Assembly: GCF_016648105.1 (NCBI RefSeq)
Contig: NZ_JACVVE010000017.1
Span: forward strand, 1-64,000
Direction: 5' to 3'
DNA length: 64,000 nucleotides
Source: Pseudomonas sp. S31
GTDB taxonomy: Bacteria; Pseudomonadota; Gammaproteobacteria; Pseudomonadales; Pseudomonadaceae
The notes below the pieces were generated by a model. That model did not search any database. It saw only the letters and a program-made list of their open reading frames with translations, and had not been told where the DNA came from. Of the stretch, positions 9,299 to 17,945 are shown in pieces. Each line of letters begins with the position of its first letter. The stretch's first letter is position 1. A program made the position numbers and the translations under genes.

Positions 9299-10363
9299 AT
9301 GAAAAAGCTGTTCATGGCGTCACTGCTCGGCTCGGCCATTACCCTGTGCACCTCGGCGCTGGCCGCCGGGCCCGACCTCAAGGCTCTGGAGGACGCTGCC
9401 CGCAAGGAAGGCCAGATCAACAGCGTGGGCATGCCCGATGCCTGGGCCAACTGGAAAGACACCTGGGATGACCTGGCCAGCCAGTATGGCCTCAAGCACA
9501 GCGACACCGACATGAGCTCGGCCCAGGAAATCGCCAAGTTCAAAGCCGAGAAAAGCAACGCCAGCGCCGACATCGGCGATGTCGGTGCAGCGTTCGGCCC
9601 GATTGCCGCGGCCGAGGGCGTAACCCAGCCCTACAAGCCCAGCACCTGGGACCAGGTACCCGACTGGGCCAAGGACAAGGACGGCCACTGGGTGCTGGCC
9701 TACACCGGCACCATCGCCTTCATCATCAACAAGGACCTGGTCAAGGAAGACGAGCGGCCGACCTCCTGGCACGACCTGGAAAAAGGCAAGTACAAGGTCG
9801 CCATCGGGGATGTCGGCACCGCCGCCCAGGCCGCCAACGGGGTGCTGGCCGCAGCCATCGCCTACAAGGGCGACGAGAGCAACGTGGCGCCGGGCCTGCA
9901 ACTGTTCACCAAGCTGGCCCAGCAGAAGCGCCTGTCGCTGGCCAACCCGACCATCCAGACCCTCGAGAAGGGCGAAGTGGAGGTGGGCGTGGTCTGGGAC
10001 TTCAACGGCCTGAGCTACCGCGAACAGATCGACCCCAAGCGCTTCGAGGTGCTGATCCCGTCCGACGGTTCGGTGGTCTCCGGCTATACCACCGTGATCA
10101 ACAAGTACGCCAAGCACCCGAACGCGGCGAAGCTTGCGCGTGAGTACATCTTCAGCGACGCCGGGCAGATCAACCTGGCCAAGGGCCACGCCCGGCCGAT
10201 CCGCGCCAAGCACATGAAGCTGCCGGAAGACGTCCAGGCCAAGCTGCTGCCCAACGAGCAATACAAGGCCGAGCAGCCGATCAAGAATGCCGAGGCCTGG
10301 GAAGCCACCTCGAAGACACTGCCGCAGATGTGGCAGGAGCAGGTGATCATAGAAATGGAGTGA
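9299..10363 (+). CDS. ABC transporter periplasmic solute-binding protein
   Basis: A 354-residue binding protein of the SBP_bac_6 type (ferric, phosphonate and thiamine relatives). The ATG at 9299 has AAGGA eight bases upstream and opens a clear signal peptide ending ALA-A near residue 22. Blocks such as TGTIAFIINKDLVKE, SWHDLEKGKYKVAIGD and SGYTTVINKYAKHPNAAKLA follow the family pattern. It heads an operon with a phosphodiesterase, two permeases, an ATPase and a HAD phosphatase. The ligand is inferred from those neighbours to be a phosphate ester; the protein alone does not show it. Confidence 0.88.
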   Translation: MKKLFMASLLGSAITLCTSALAAGPDLKALEDAARKEGQINSVGMPDAWANWKDTWDDLASQYGLKHSDTDMSSAQEIAKFKAEKSNASADIGDVGAAFGPIAAAEGVTQPYKPSTWDQVPDWAKDKDGHWVLAYTGTIAFIINKDLVKEDERPTSWHDLEKGKYKVAIGDVGTAAQAANGVLAAAIAYKGDESNVAPGLQLFTKLAQQKRLSLANPTIQTLEKGEVEVGVVWDFNGLSYREQIDPKRFEVLIPSDGSVVSGYTTVINKYAKHPNAAKLAREYIFSDAGQINLAKGHARPIRAKHMKLPEDVQAKLLPNEQYKAEQPIKNAEAWEATSKTLPQMWQEQVIIEME

Positions 10364-10371
10364 GGCCCCAA

Positions 10372-10402
10372 CCTGTAGGAGCGGGTTTACCCGCGAAGAA
10401 GG
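10372..10402. repeat. Single REP inside the operon
   Basis: One REP copy (CTGTAGGAGCGGGTTTACCC core) sits between the binding-protein stop and the phosphodiesterase start. It is the only unpaired, intact REP in the window and lies in a probable polycistronic message. Confidence 0.88.
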
Positions 10403-10429
10403 CAACGCGGTTATTGATTTGGAGCCACC

Positions 10430-11236
10430 ATGCAACACAACGTCATCCTGGTCCTGCTCGATGGCCTCAACTACCAGGTGGCCCATCACGCCATGGGCCA
10501 CCTGCACGCCTACGTCGAGGCCGATCGTGCCGCGCTGTACCGCGTGGAATGCGAGCTGCCATCGCTGTCGCGGCCCTTGTACGAATGCATACTCACCGGC
10601 GTGCCGCCCATCGACAGCGGCATCGTGCACAACAACGTCAACCGCCTGTCCAACCAGCGCAGCGTGTTCCACTACGCCCGCGAGGCCAACCTGGGCACTG
10701 CGGCGGCGGCTTACCACTGGATGAGCGAGCTGTACAACCGCTCGCCCTTCGACCCGCAGCGCGACCGCCACACCCATGCCCCCAAGCTGCCGATCCAGCA
10801 TGGGCTGTTCTACTGGGACGACCGCTACCCCGACTCGCACCTGCTGGCCGATGCCGAATACCTGCGCCGTCGCCATGCACCGAATTTCCTCCTGGTTCAC
10901 CCGATGAGCGTCGACGACATCGGCCATCGCCATGGCCTGGACAGCAGCCAGTACCGCAACGCCGCACGCAGCGTCGACATCCTCCTGGCCGACTATCTGC
11001 CGGGTTGGCTCGAAGAGGGCTACCAGGTGCTGGTCACCGCCGACCACGGCATGAACAACGACCGTTCGCACAACGGCCTGCTGGCCGAGGAACGCGAGGT
11101 GCCGCTGTTCGTGTTCGGCGAGGCGTTCAGCCTCGACCCCGCCGCCAAGCCCCTGCAGACCGAACTGTGCGGCAGCATCTGCGAACTGCTCGGCGCAGCG
11201 CACGACAAGACCGTGTGCCGGGAACTGCTCAAGTGA
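10430..11236 (+). CDS. Cytosolic type I phosphodiesterase/alkaline phosphatase-superfamily hydrolase
   Basis: A 268-residue metal-dependent phosphodiesterase of the nucleotide pyrophosphatase/alkaline phosphatase superfamily. The first metal-site aspartate is in VLLDGLN, the nucleophile region is PSLSRPLYE, a second metal block is HPMSVDDIGHRHG and the third is TADHGMN. There is no signal peptide, so the enzyme should act in the cytoplasm on imported substrate. Its stop overlaps the GTG start of the permease by four bases, fixing it as part of the transporter operon. Phosphodiesters or phosphonate esters are plausible substrates; the exact one is unknown. Confidence 0.85.
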   Translation: MQHNVILVLLDGLNYQVAHHAMGHLHAYVEADRAALYRVECELPSLSRPLYECILTGVPPIDSGIVHNNVNRLSNQRSVFHYAREANLGTAAAAYHWMSELYNRSPFDPQRDRHTHAPKLPIQHGLFYWDDRYPDSHLLADAEYLRRRHAPNFLLVHPMSVDDIGHRHGLDSSQYRNAARSVDILLADYLPGWLEEGYQVLVTADHGMNNDRSHNGLLAEEREVPLFVFGEAFSLDPAAKPLQTELCGSICELLGAAHDKTVCRELLK

Positions 11237-12072
11237 GGGTCGGCAACCGCGCACGCTATCTCGCCCTGCTGTGCCTGCTGCCGTTCGCCGTGTTCTTCGT
11301 CATCTTCCAGATCGCCCCGCTGGCCTGGGTGGCCATCAGCAGCCTGCAATCGGAGGCCGGCTGGGGCCTGGACAACTTCAGCAAGATATTCGCCTCGAAG
11401 TTCTACCTGCAAGCCCTGCAGCGCAGCCTGGAAATCAGCTTCTGGTCCAGCCTGTTCGGCATCGTCATCGCCACCCTGGGGGCCTATTCGCTGCGCCAGG
11501 TGGACTCGCGGCTGCGTGACTTCGTCAGCGCCTTCGCCAACATGACCAGCAATTTCTCCGGTGTGCCGCTGGCCTTCGCCTTCATCATCCTGCTCGGCTT
11601 CAATGGCGCGCTGACCTTGCTGCTGAAGCAGGTGGGCCTGCTGCAGGACTTCAGCATATATTCCAAGAGCGGCCTGATCCTGGTGTACACCTATTTCCAG
11701 ATCCCACTCGGCGTGCTGCTGCTCTACCCTGCCTTCGATGCCCTGCGCGAGGACTGGCGCGAGTCGGCCGCGCTGTTGGGCGCCAACCACTGGCAATTCT
11801 GGCGGCACATCGGCCTGCCGGTGCTGGCCCCGGCGTTGCTCGGCACCTTCGTCATCCTCCTGGCCAACGCCCTGGGCGCCTACGCCACGGTGTACGCACT
11901 GACCACCGGCAACTTCAACGTGCTACCGATCCGCATCGCCAGCCTGGTGGCGGGCGACATCAGCCTCGACCCGAACCTGGCCAGCGCCCTGGCCATGGTG
12001 CTGGTGGGGCTGATGACGCTGGTCACGGTGGTTCACCAATGGCTGTTGAAGAGGAGCTACCATGCGCGCTAA
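11233..12072 (+). CDS. ABC transporter permease, first subunit
   Basis: A 279-residue inner-membrane permease with about six helices. The EAA cytoplasmic loop that contacts the ATPase is seen at DWRESAALLGANHWQFWRHIGLP. The GTG at 11233 overlaps the phosphodiesterase stop as GTGA and is followed at once by a short basic N-terminus and the first helix, so it is preferred. The frame stays open far upstream through the phosphodiesterase gene, but that part is out of frame with the real gene. It partners the permease that begins 11 bases before its own stop. Confidence 0.9.
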   Translation: MRVGNRARYLALLCLLPFAVFFVIFQIAPLAWVAISSLQSEAGWGLDNFSKIFASKFYLQALQRSLEISFWSSLFGIVIATLGAYSLRQVDSRLRDFVSAFANMTSNFSGVPLAFAFIILLGFNGALTLLLKQVGLLQDFSIYSKSGLILVYTYFQIPLGVLLLYPAFDALREDWRESAALLGANHWQFWRHIGLPVLAPALLGTFVILLANALGAYATVYALTTGNFNVLPIRIASLVAGDISLDPNLASALAMVLVGLMTLVTVVHQWLLKRSYHAR

Positions 12073-12856
12073 GCCGCTCTCGGCCGGCCTGTATCACCGC
12101 CTGGTGGTGTATCTGCTGTTCCTGATCCTGCTGCTGCCGCTGGCCGGCACCCTGCTCTACTCGCTGGCCACCAGCTGGTCGGCGAGCCTGTTGCCCAGCG
12201 GCCTGACCTTCAAGTGGTACCTGGCGCTGTGGAGCGAGCCGCGCTTCCTGGCGGCGTTCGGCCAGTCACTGCTGGTGTGCGTGGGCGCGCTGGTGCTGTC
12301 GGTGGTGCTGATCCTGCCGTTGCTGTTCGTGGTGCACTACCACTTCCCCAGGCTCGACGCGCTGATGAACATCCTCATCCTGCTGCCGTTCGCGGTACCG
12401 CCTGTGGTGTCGTCGGTAGGGCTGTTGCAACTCTATGGCAGCGGGCCGATGGCCATGGTCGGCACGCCGTGGATCCTGATCGGCTGCTACTTCACCATCG
12501 CCCTGCCGTTCATGTACCGGGCCATCACCAACAATCTGCAGGCCATCAACCTGCGCGACCTGATGGACGCCGCCCAGCTGCTTGGCGCCAGTACCTGGCA
12601 AGCGGCCCTGCTGGTGGTGCTGCCGAACCTGCGCAAGGGCTTGATGGTGGCGCTGCTGCTGTCGTTCTCGTTCCTGTTCGGCGAGTTCGTGTTCGCCAAC
12701 CTGCTGGTCGGCACGCGCTACGAGACCCTGCAGGTCTACCTGAACAACATGCGCAACAGCAGCGGCCACTTCAACAGCGCCCTGGTCATCTCGTACTTCG
12801 CCTTCGTGCTGGTCATGACCTGGATCGCCAACCGCCTGAACAAGGACAAGACCTGA
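12062..12856 (+). CDS. ABC transporter permease, second subunit
   Basis: A 264-residue permease with about six helices and an EAA loop (RDLMDAAQLLGASTWQAALLVVLP). The ATG overlaps the previous permease by 11 bases, indicating translational coupling. The two permeases are different genes and would form a heterodimeric channel, as in the phosphonate/ferric-type importers. Confidence 0.92.
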   Translation: MRAKPLSAGLYHRLVVYLLFLILLLPLAGTLLYSLATSWSASLLPSGLTFKWYLALWSEPRFLAAFGQSLLVCVGALVLSVVLILPLLFVVHYHFPRLDALMNILILLPFAVPPVVSSVGLLQLYGSGPMAMVGTPWILIGCYFTIALPFMYRAITNNLQAINLRDLMDAAQLLGASTWQAALLVVLPNLRKGLMVALLLSFSFLFGEFVFANLLVGTRYETLQVYLNNMRNSSGHFNSALVISYFAFVLVMTWIANRLNKDKT

Positions 12857-12857
12857 C

Positions 12858-13847
12858 ATGAGCTTCGTCAGCGTGCAACGGTTGCACAAGAGCTACGCAG
12901 GCAGCCCGGTGTTCCAGGACATCGATTGCCAGATCGAACGCGGCGAATTCGTCACCCTGCTCGGCCCCTCGGGCTGCGGCAAGTCCACGCTGCTGCGCTG
13001 CATCGCCGGGCTGACCCCGGTGGACAGCGGCCGCATTCTGCTCGATGGCCAGGACCTGGTGCCGGTGAGTCCGCAAAAACGCGGCATCGGCATGGTGTTC
13101 CAGAGCTATGCGCTGTTCCCCAACATGACCGTGGAGCAGAACGTGGCGTTCGGCCTGCGCATGCAGAAGGTCGCTGGCAGCGAGCGCCAGGCGCGGGTGG
13201 CCGAGGCCCTGGCACTGGTCGAGCTGGGCAGCTTCGCCGGGCGCTACCCGCACCAGCTTTCGGGTGGCCAGTGCCAGCGCGTGGCCCTGGCCCGCTCGCT
13301 GGTCACCCGCCCGCGCCTGCTGTTGCTCGACGAGCCCCTGTCGGCACTGGATGCGCGCATCCGCAAGCACCTGCGCGAGCAGATTCGCGCCATTCAGCGC
13401 GAACTTGGGTTGACCACCATTTTCGTCACCCACGACCAGGAAGAAGCGCTGACGATGTCAGACCGCATCTTCCTGATGAACGAAGGGCGCATCGTCCAGA
13501 GCGGCGATGCCGAAACCCTCTATACCGCGCCGGTGGACCTGTTCGCCGCCGGCTTCATCGGCAACTACAACCTGCTCGACCCGCAAAGCGCCAGCCGCCT
13601 GCTGCAACGCCCGATCGACAGCCGCCTGGCGATCCGCCCCGAGGCCATCAGCCTGGGCCGCGAAGGTGAACTGCAAGGCGTGGTGCGCAGCCATAGTCTG
13701 CTCGGCAACGTGATCCGCTACCGGGTTCAGGTGCGCGACGTGGAACTGGTGGTCGACGTGCTCAATCGCTCGTCGGCCGACCTGTACAAGGACGGCCAGC
13801 AGGTGGCATTGTCGATCGATCCCACGGCGCTACGGGAAGTGGCTTAA
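12858..13847 (+). CDS. ABC transporter ATP-binding protein
   Basis: A 329-residue ATPase driving the importer. Walker A is GPSGCGKST (about residues 36-44), the signature is LSGGQCQRVALARSL (a Cys where Gln is commoner), Walker B is LLLLDEPLSALD and the H-loop is VTHDQEEAL. A C-terminal TOBE-like region follows (about 245-329), as in the CysA/PotA/FbpC group. It starts 1 bp after the second permease. Confidence 0.93.
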   Translation: MSFVSVQRLHKSYAGSPVFQDIDCQIERGEFVTLLGPSGCGKSTLLRCIAGLTPVDSGRILLDGQDLVPVSPQKRGIGMVFQSYALFPNMTVEQNVAFGLRMQKVAGSERQARVAEALALVELGSFAGRYPHQLSGGQCQRVALARSLVTRPRLLLLDEPLSALDARIRKHLREQIRAIQRELGLTTIFVTHDQEEALTMSDRIFLMNEGRIVQSGDAETLYTAPVDLFAAGFIGNYNLLDPQSASRLLQRPIDSRLAIRPEAISLGREGELQGVVRSHSLLGNVIRYRVQVRDVELVVDVLNRSSADLYKDGQQVALSIDPTALREVA

Positions 13848-13857
13848 GGAGATACAG

Positions 13858-14511
13858 ATGGCATTGGCGATTTTCGACCTGGACGAAACCCTGATCCACG
13901 GTGATTGCTCTTCGCTCTGGAGCGAGCAGATGGCCCGGCTGGGTTGGGTCGATGGCAAGACGTTCGTGCGCCGCGACCATGAACTGATGGAGGCCTACGG
14001 CAAGGGGCACCTGCGCATGGAGGAGTACATGGCCTTCAGCCTGGAACCGATTGCCGGGCGCACCCTGGAGGAGGTCGATCACCTGGTGGAGCCCTGGGTC
14101 GAGGACGTGATCGAGCCGATCATCTATGGCGATGCCTGCCGTTGCATCGCCGAGCACCGCCAGCGCGGCGACCGCATCCTGATCATCTCGGCCAGTGGCA
14201 CGCATCTGGTCGGGCCGATCGCCGCACGCCTGGGCGTGGACGAATACCTGGCGATCGAACTGGACGCGGTGAATGGGGTGTATACCGGCAAGACCCACGG
14301 CGTGCTGACCTACCGCGAGGGCAAGATCACCCGGCTGATGGAGTGGCTGGACCAGGAGCAGGAGAACCTGGAGGGAGCGAGTTTCTATTCTGATTCGCGC
14401 AACGACTTGCCGCTGCTGTTGAGGGTGGACCATCCGCATGCGGTCAACCCCGATGCGGTACTGCGCGAGCATGCCCAGACCAATGGCTGGCCGGTCCTGA
14501 GCTGGAGCTGA
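13858..14511 (+). CDS. HAD-superfamily subfamily IB phosphatase
   Basis: A 217-residue cytosolic hydrolase with the HAD motifs in order: motif I DLDETL (residues 7-12, nucleophile and acid aspartates), motif II ISASGTH, motif III lysine near GKITR, and motif IV SDSRNDLPLL. This is the SerB-like IB group, so a phosphoserine-like or other small phosphomonoester is likely. It is the last gene of the ABC operon, 10 bp after the ATPase with GGAG before the start. It would remove the remaining phosphate after the phosphodiesterase step. Confidence 0.88.
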   Translation: MALAIFDLDETLIHGDCSSLWSEQMARLGWVDGKTFVRRDHELMEAYGKGHLRMEEYMAFSLEPIAGRTLEEVDHLVEPWVEDVIEPIIYGDACRCIAEHRQRGDRILIISASGTHLVGPIAARLGVDEYLAIELDAVNGVYTGKTHGVLTYREGKITRLMEWLDQEQENLEGASFYSDSRNDLPLLLRVDHPHAVNPDAVLREHAQTNGWPVLSWS

Positions 14512-14531
14512 AAGTCTTTATGGCCTGTGCC

Positions 14532-14605
14532 GGCCTCTTCGCGGGTGAACCCGCTCCTACAGCTGCTGCGCCGTCTGTAGGAGCGGGTTCACCCGCGAAG
14601 AGGCC
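14532..14605. repeat. REP inverted pair between convergent genes
   Basis: Arms at 14532-14562 and 14575-14605 (GGGTGAACCC/GGGTTCACCC) form a tight palindrome between the HAD phosphatase and quinone oxidoreductase 3' ends. It could stop transcription in both directions. Confidence 0.93.
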
Positions 14606-14613
14606 TGGCCTGC

Positions 14614-15576
14614 TTACACCAAACTCGGGTCGATGATCATCACCAGCTTGCCCGACACCTGGTTACCCTCGAGCTCTTTATACGCCGCCTCGGCGAACTC
14701 CACCGGGTAGGTATCGACCAGTTGCGGCGACAAACGCCCTTCGGCGAACAGCGGCCACACCTGCTGCTGCAGGTCGCGCAGCAATTCGGCCTTGTACCCG
14801 TCGTCACGGTTGCGCAGCGTCGAGCCTGTGACCTGCAGGCGCTTGCCCAGCACCTGGGCGAGGTCCAGCTCGACCTTGCGCCCGCCCATCAGGCCGATGA
14901 TCACCCAGCGCCCGTCCCGCGCCAGCAGCTTGAGGTTGAGCTGGCCATAGCTGGCGCCCACCGGGTCGAGGATCACGTCGAACGGGCCGAAGCCTTCCAG
15001 GTCGTCGAGGTTTTCGTTGCGCACCACACCACCCGCAGCGCCCAAGGCCTGGCAGTAGTCCAGGCGGTCCCTGGAACCGACACTGACCCACACCGGGCTG
15101 CCGAAAGCCTTGCACAGCTGGATCGCCGCGCTGCCCACGCCACTGGCACCGGCATGCACCAGCACCTTCTCGCCGGCCTTCACGCCACCGAGCTGGAAGA
15201 TGTTCAACCAGGCGGTGGCGTACACCTCGGGCAATGCCGCCGCCTCTTGCAGGCTCAGCCCCTCGGGCACCGGCAGCACGTGACGGGCATCGACCACCAC
15301 TTCCTCGGCCATCGCGCCGCTGGCCAGCAGCGCGCACACGCGATCACCCACGCGCCAGTCGGCGCCGGCGCCGACTTCCTCGATGACCCCGGCGCACTCC
15401 AGGCCCATGTAGGGGCTGGCACCCGGCGGCGGCGGGTAAAGCCCGGCCTTTTGCAGCAGATCGGCGCGGTTCAGCCCAGCGGCAGCCACGCGAATGCGCA
15501 CTTGGCCAGCGTCACAGGTCGGTCGTTCGGCTTCGACCCAGGCCACATGTCCGTCAACGCCTTGCAATGCCTTCAC
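14614..15576 (-). CDS. NADPH:quinone oxidoreductase, zinc-independent MDR family
   Basis: A 320-residue medium-chain dehydrogenase/reductase of the quinone oxidoreductase branch, which reduces quinones or enones with NADPH. The N-terminal GroES-like domain contains GLNRADLLQKAGLYPPPPG. The Rossmann dinucleotide motif is AGASGVGSAAIQL. Structural-zinc cysteines are absent, as expected for this branch. The start is GTG at 15574-15576 with GGAGG five bases upstream. It is divergent from prc, an order I recall from other pseudomonads. Confidence 0.9.
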   Translation of the reverse strand: MKALQGVDGHVAWVEAERPTCDAGQVRIRVAAAGLNRADLLQKAGLYPPPPGASPYMGLECAGVIEEVGAGADWRVGDRVCALLASGAMAEEVVVDARHVLPVPEGLSLQEAAALPEVYATAWLNIFQLGGVKAGEKVLVHAGASGVGSAAIQLCKAFGSPVWVSVGSRDRLDYCQALGAAGGVVRNENLDDLEGFGPFDVILDPVGASYGQLNLKLLARDGRWVIIGLMGGRKVELDLAQVLGKRLQVTGSTLRNRDDGYKAELLRDLQQQVWPLFAEGRLSPQLVDTYPVEFAEAAYKELEGNQVSGKLVMIIDPSLV

Positions 15577-15721
15577 AGTGCCTCCATAGTTGAATCATAT
15601 GACCGAGCCTGGGAACGCCACGTCCCCAGGCTTTTTGCAGTATGCGACCGGCTCTTTTGGAACCGGCGAACGGAAAAGACGGCCTACTATGCGTGATCAA
15701 TTGCCTCCACGTCGAATCAGC

Positions 15722-17803
15722 ATGAAGCATTTCCTCCCCAGCACCGCCCTCGCCATGGTCATCGGCCTTGGCAGCCTCGCGCTCGGCGGCAATGCATCGG
15801 CCGCCAACAAATGGGACAGCCTGCAGCCGGACCGTGACGAAATCGTCGCCAGCCTCAACGTGGTCGAGTTGCTCAAGCGCCACCACTACAGCAAGCCGCC
15901 GCTGGACGATGCCCGCTCGGTCATCATCTACGACAGCTACATCAAACTGCTCGACCCTGCACGCAGCTATTTCACCGCCGCCGACATCGCCGAATTCGAC
16001 AAGTGGAAGACGCAGTTCGACGACTTCCTCAAGAGCGGTAACCTCGAACCCGGCTTCACCATCTACAAACGCTACCTCGACCGCGTCAAGTCACGCCTGG
16101 ACTTCGCCCTGGCCGAACTGGCCAAGGGCATCGACAAGATGGACTTCACCACCCACGAGACCTTGCTGATCGACCGCAAGGACGCGCCGTGGCTGAAGAA
16201 CCAGGCCGAGCTCGACGACCTCTGGCGCAAACGCGTCAAGGACGAGGTACTGCGCCAGAAGCTGGCCGGCAAGGAACCCAAGCAGATCCAGGAAACCCTG
16301 ACCAAGCGCTACAAGAACCAGCTGGCGCGCCTGGACCAGACCCGTGCCGAGGACATCTTCCAGGCCTACATCAATACCTTCGCCCAGTCCTACGACCCGC
16401 ACACCAACTACCTGTCGCCAGACAACGCCGAGAACTTCGACATCAACATGAGCCTGTCGCTCGAAGGCATCGGCGCGGTGCTGCAAAGCGACAACGACCA
16501 GGTCAAGATCGTGCGCCTGGTGCCAGCAGGCCCGGCGGCCAAGACCAAGCAAGTGGCACCGGCCGACAAGATCATCGGCGTAGCCCAGGGCAATAAGGAA
16601 ATGGTCGACGTGGTCGGCTGGCGCCTGGACGAAGTGGTCAAGCTGATCCGTGGCCCGAAAGGCTCGGTGGTGCGCCTGGAGATCATTCCGGCCAGCAATG
16701 CGCCGAACGACCAGACCACGAAGATCGTCGCGATCACCCGCGAGGCGGTCAAGCTCGAGGAGCAGGCGGCCAAGAAGTCGGTGCTCAAGCTCAAGCAGGA
16801 TGGGCGTGACTACAAGCTGGGCATCATCGAGATCCCGGCCTTCTACCTTGACTTCAAGGCCTACCGTGCCGGCGACCCCGAGTACAAGAGCACCACGCGC
16901 GACGTGAAGAAGCTGCTGACCGAGCTGCGCAAGGAAAAAGTCGACGGCGTGGTCATCGACCTGCGCAACAACGGCGGCGGCTCGCTGCAGGAAGCCACCG
17001 AGCTGACCAGCCTGTTCATCGACAAGGGCCCCACCGTGCTGGTGCGCAACAGCGACGGCCGGGTCGATGTGCTCGAGGACGAAAACACCGGCGCCTTCTA
17101 CAAAGGCCCGCTGGCGCTGCTGGTCAACCGCCTGTCGGCCTCGGCCTCGGAGATCTTCGCCGGCGCCATGCAGGACTACCACCGTGCGCTGATCATCGGC
17201 GGCCAGACCTTCGGCAAGGGCACCGTGCAGACCATCCAGCCGCTCAACCATGGCGAGCTGAAGCTGACCCTGGCCAAGTTCTACCGGGTTTCCGGGCAGA
17301 GCACCCAACACCAGGGCGTGCTGCCGGACATCGACTACCCGTCGATCATCGACACCAAGGAAATCGGCGAGAGCGCCCTGCCCGAAGCCATGCCATGGGA
17401 CACCATCCGCCCGGTGGTCAAGCCAGCGGCCGACCCGTTCAAGCCTTACCTGGCCCAGCTCAAGGCGCAGCATGAGGCGCGCAGCGCCAAGGATGCCGAG
17501 TTCACCTACATCCGTGACCGCCTGGCGCTGACCCAGAAGCTGATGAACGAGAAGACTGTCAGCCTCAACGAGCAGGAGCGCCGTGCGCGCCATGACGAGA
17601 TCGAGGCCAAGCAACTGGCCCTGGAGAACGTCCGGCGCAAGGCCAAGGGCGAAGAGCCGCTCAAGGAACTGAAGAAAGAGGACGAGGACGCCCTGCCGGC
17701 GGAAGACGAAGACACCAAGCCGGAAGACGACGCCTACCTGTCCGAGACCGGTCGCATCCTGCTCGACTACCTGAGCGCGAGCTCGCAGGTGGCCAAGCAC
17801 TGA
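15722..17803 (+). CDS. prc: Periplasmic tail-specific protease Prc
   Basis: A 693-residue C-terminal processing protease that degrades or trims periplasmic proteins by recognising their C-termini; in Pseudomonas it also feeds the anti-sigma MucA cascade. A signal peptide (MKHFLPST...NASA) opens the protein. A PDZ domain lies around residues 230-320. The S41 catalytic region has SASASEIFAGAMQDY (Ser) and, about 25 residues on, TFGKGTVQ (Lys). The Prc-specific C-terminal extension is present. An in-frame ATG at 15689 would add 11 residues before the signal peptide and cannot be excluded. A bidirectional terminator follows. Confidence 0.93.
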   Translation: MKHFLPSTALAMVIGLGSLALGGNASAANKWDSLQPDRDEIVASLNVVELLKRHHYSKPPLDDARSVIIYDSYIKLLDPARSYFTAADIAEFDKWKTQFDDFLKSGNLEPGFTIYKRYLDRVKSRLDFALAELAKGIDKMDFTTHETLLIDRKDAPWLKNQAELDDLWRKRVKDEVLRQKLAGKEPKQIQETLTKRYKNQLARLDQTRAEDIFQAYINTFAQSYDPHTNYLSPDNAENFDINMSLSLEGIGAVLQSDNDQVKIVRLVPAGPAAKTKQVAPADKIIGVAQGNKEMVDVVGWRLDEVVKLIRGPKGSVVRLEIIPASNAPNDQTTKIVAITREAVKLEEQAAKKSVLKLKQDGRDYKLGIIEIPAFYLDFKAYRAGDPEYKSTTRDVKKLLTELRKEKVDGVVIDLRNNGGGSLQEATELTSLFIDKGPTVLVRNSDGRVDVLEDENTGAFYKGPLALLVNRLSASASEIFAGAMQDYHRALIIGGQTFGKGTVQTIQPLNHGELKLTLAKFYRVSGQSTQHQGVLPDIDYPSIIDTKEIGESALPEAMPWDTIRPVVKPAADPFKPYLAQLKAQHEARSAKDAEFTYIRDRLALTQKLMNEKTVSLNEQERRARHDEIEAKQLALENVRRKAKGEEPLKELKKEDEDALPAEDEDTKPEDDAYLSETGRILLDYLSASSQVAKH

Positions 17804-17818
17804 GGCGAATGATGTAAC

Positions 17819-17856
17819 GAAAAAGGGGCGAACATGCAGATTTTCGCCCCTTTCTG
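17819..17856. terminator. Bidirectional intrinsic terminator
   Basis: An 11-bp stem AAAGGGGCGAA/TTCGCCCCTTT is followed by T-rich sequence after prc. Read on the minus strand it has five U residues, so it can also end the operon at 17946-21872. Confidence 0.8.
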
Positions 17857-17885
17857 TTTGTCTTGAGCCTTGTATTGGCCGGGAG

Positions 17886-17915
17886 ATCGAGCGCCGCGCG
17901 GGCGGCGCTCGATCG
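17886..17915. terminator. Perfect 13-bp GC-rich hairpin
   Basis: GATCGAGCGCCGC and its exact reverse complement flank a 4-base loop, 31 bp past the vWA gene stop. There is no U-tract. It may protect the operon's 3' end or act with the terminator at 17819-17856. Confidence 0.5.
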
Positions 17916-17945
17916 CAAACCCAACCCAATACTGACGACAAGCGA

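Noticed and set aside
9153..9302. A small frame (starting MHAFSYIKLPHDAA) in front of the binding protein
   Set aside because: It has no ribosome-binding site or recognisable domain and runs across the start of the real gene.
10330..12072. A 580-codon frame that could be read as a fused protein ending in an ABC permease
   Set aside because: The upstream 300 codons are an out-of-frame reading of the phosphodiesterase gene. The permease starts properly at GTG 11233.
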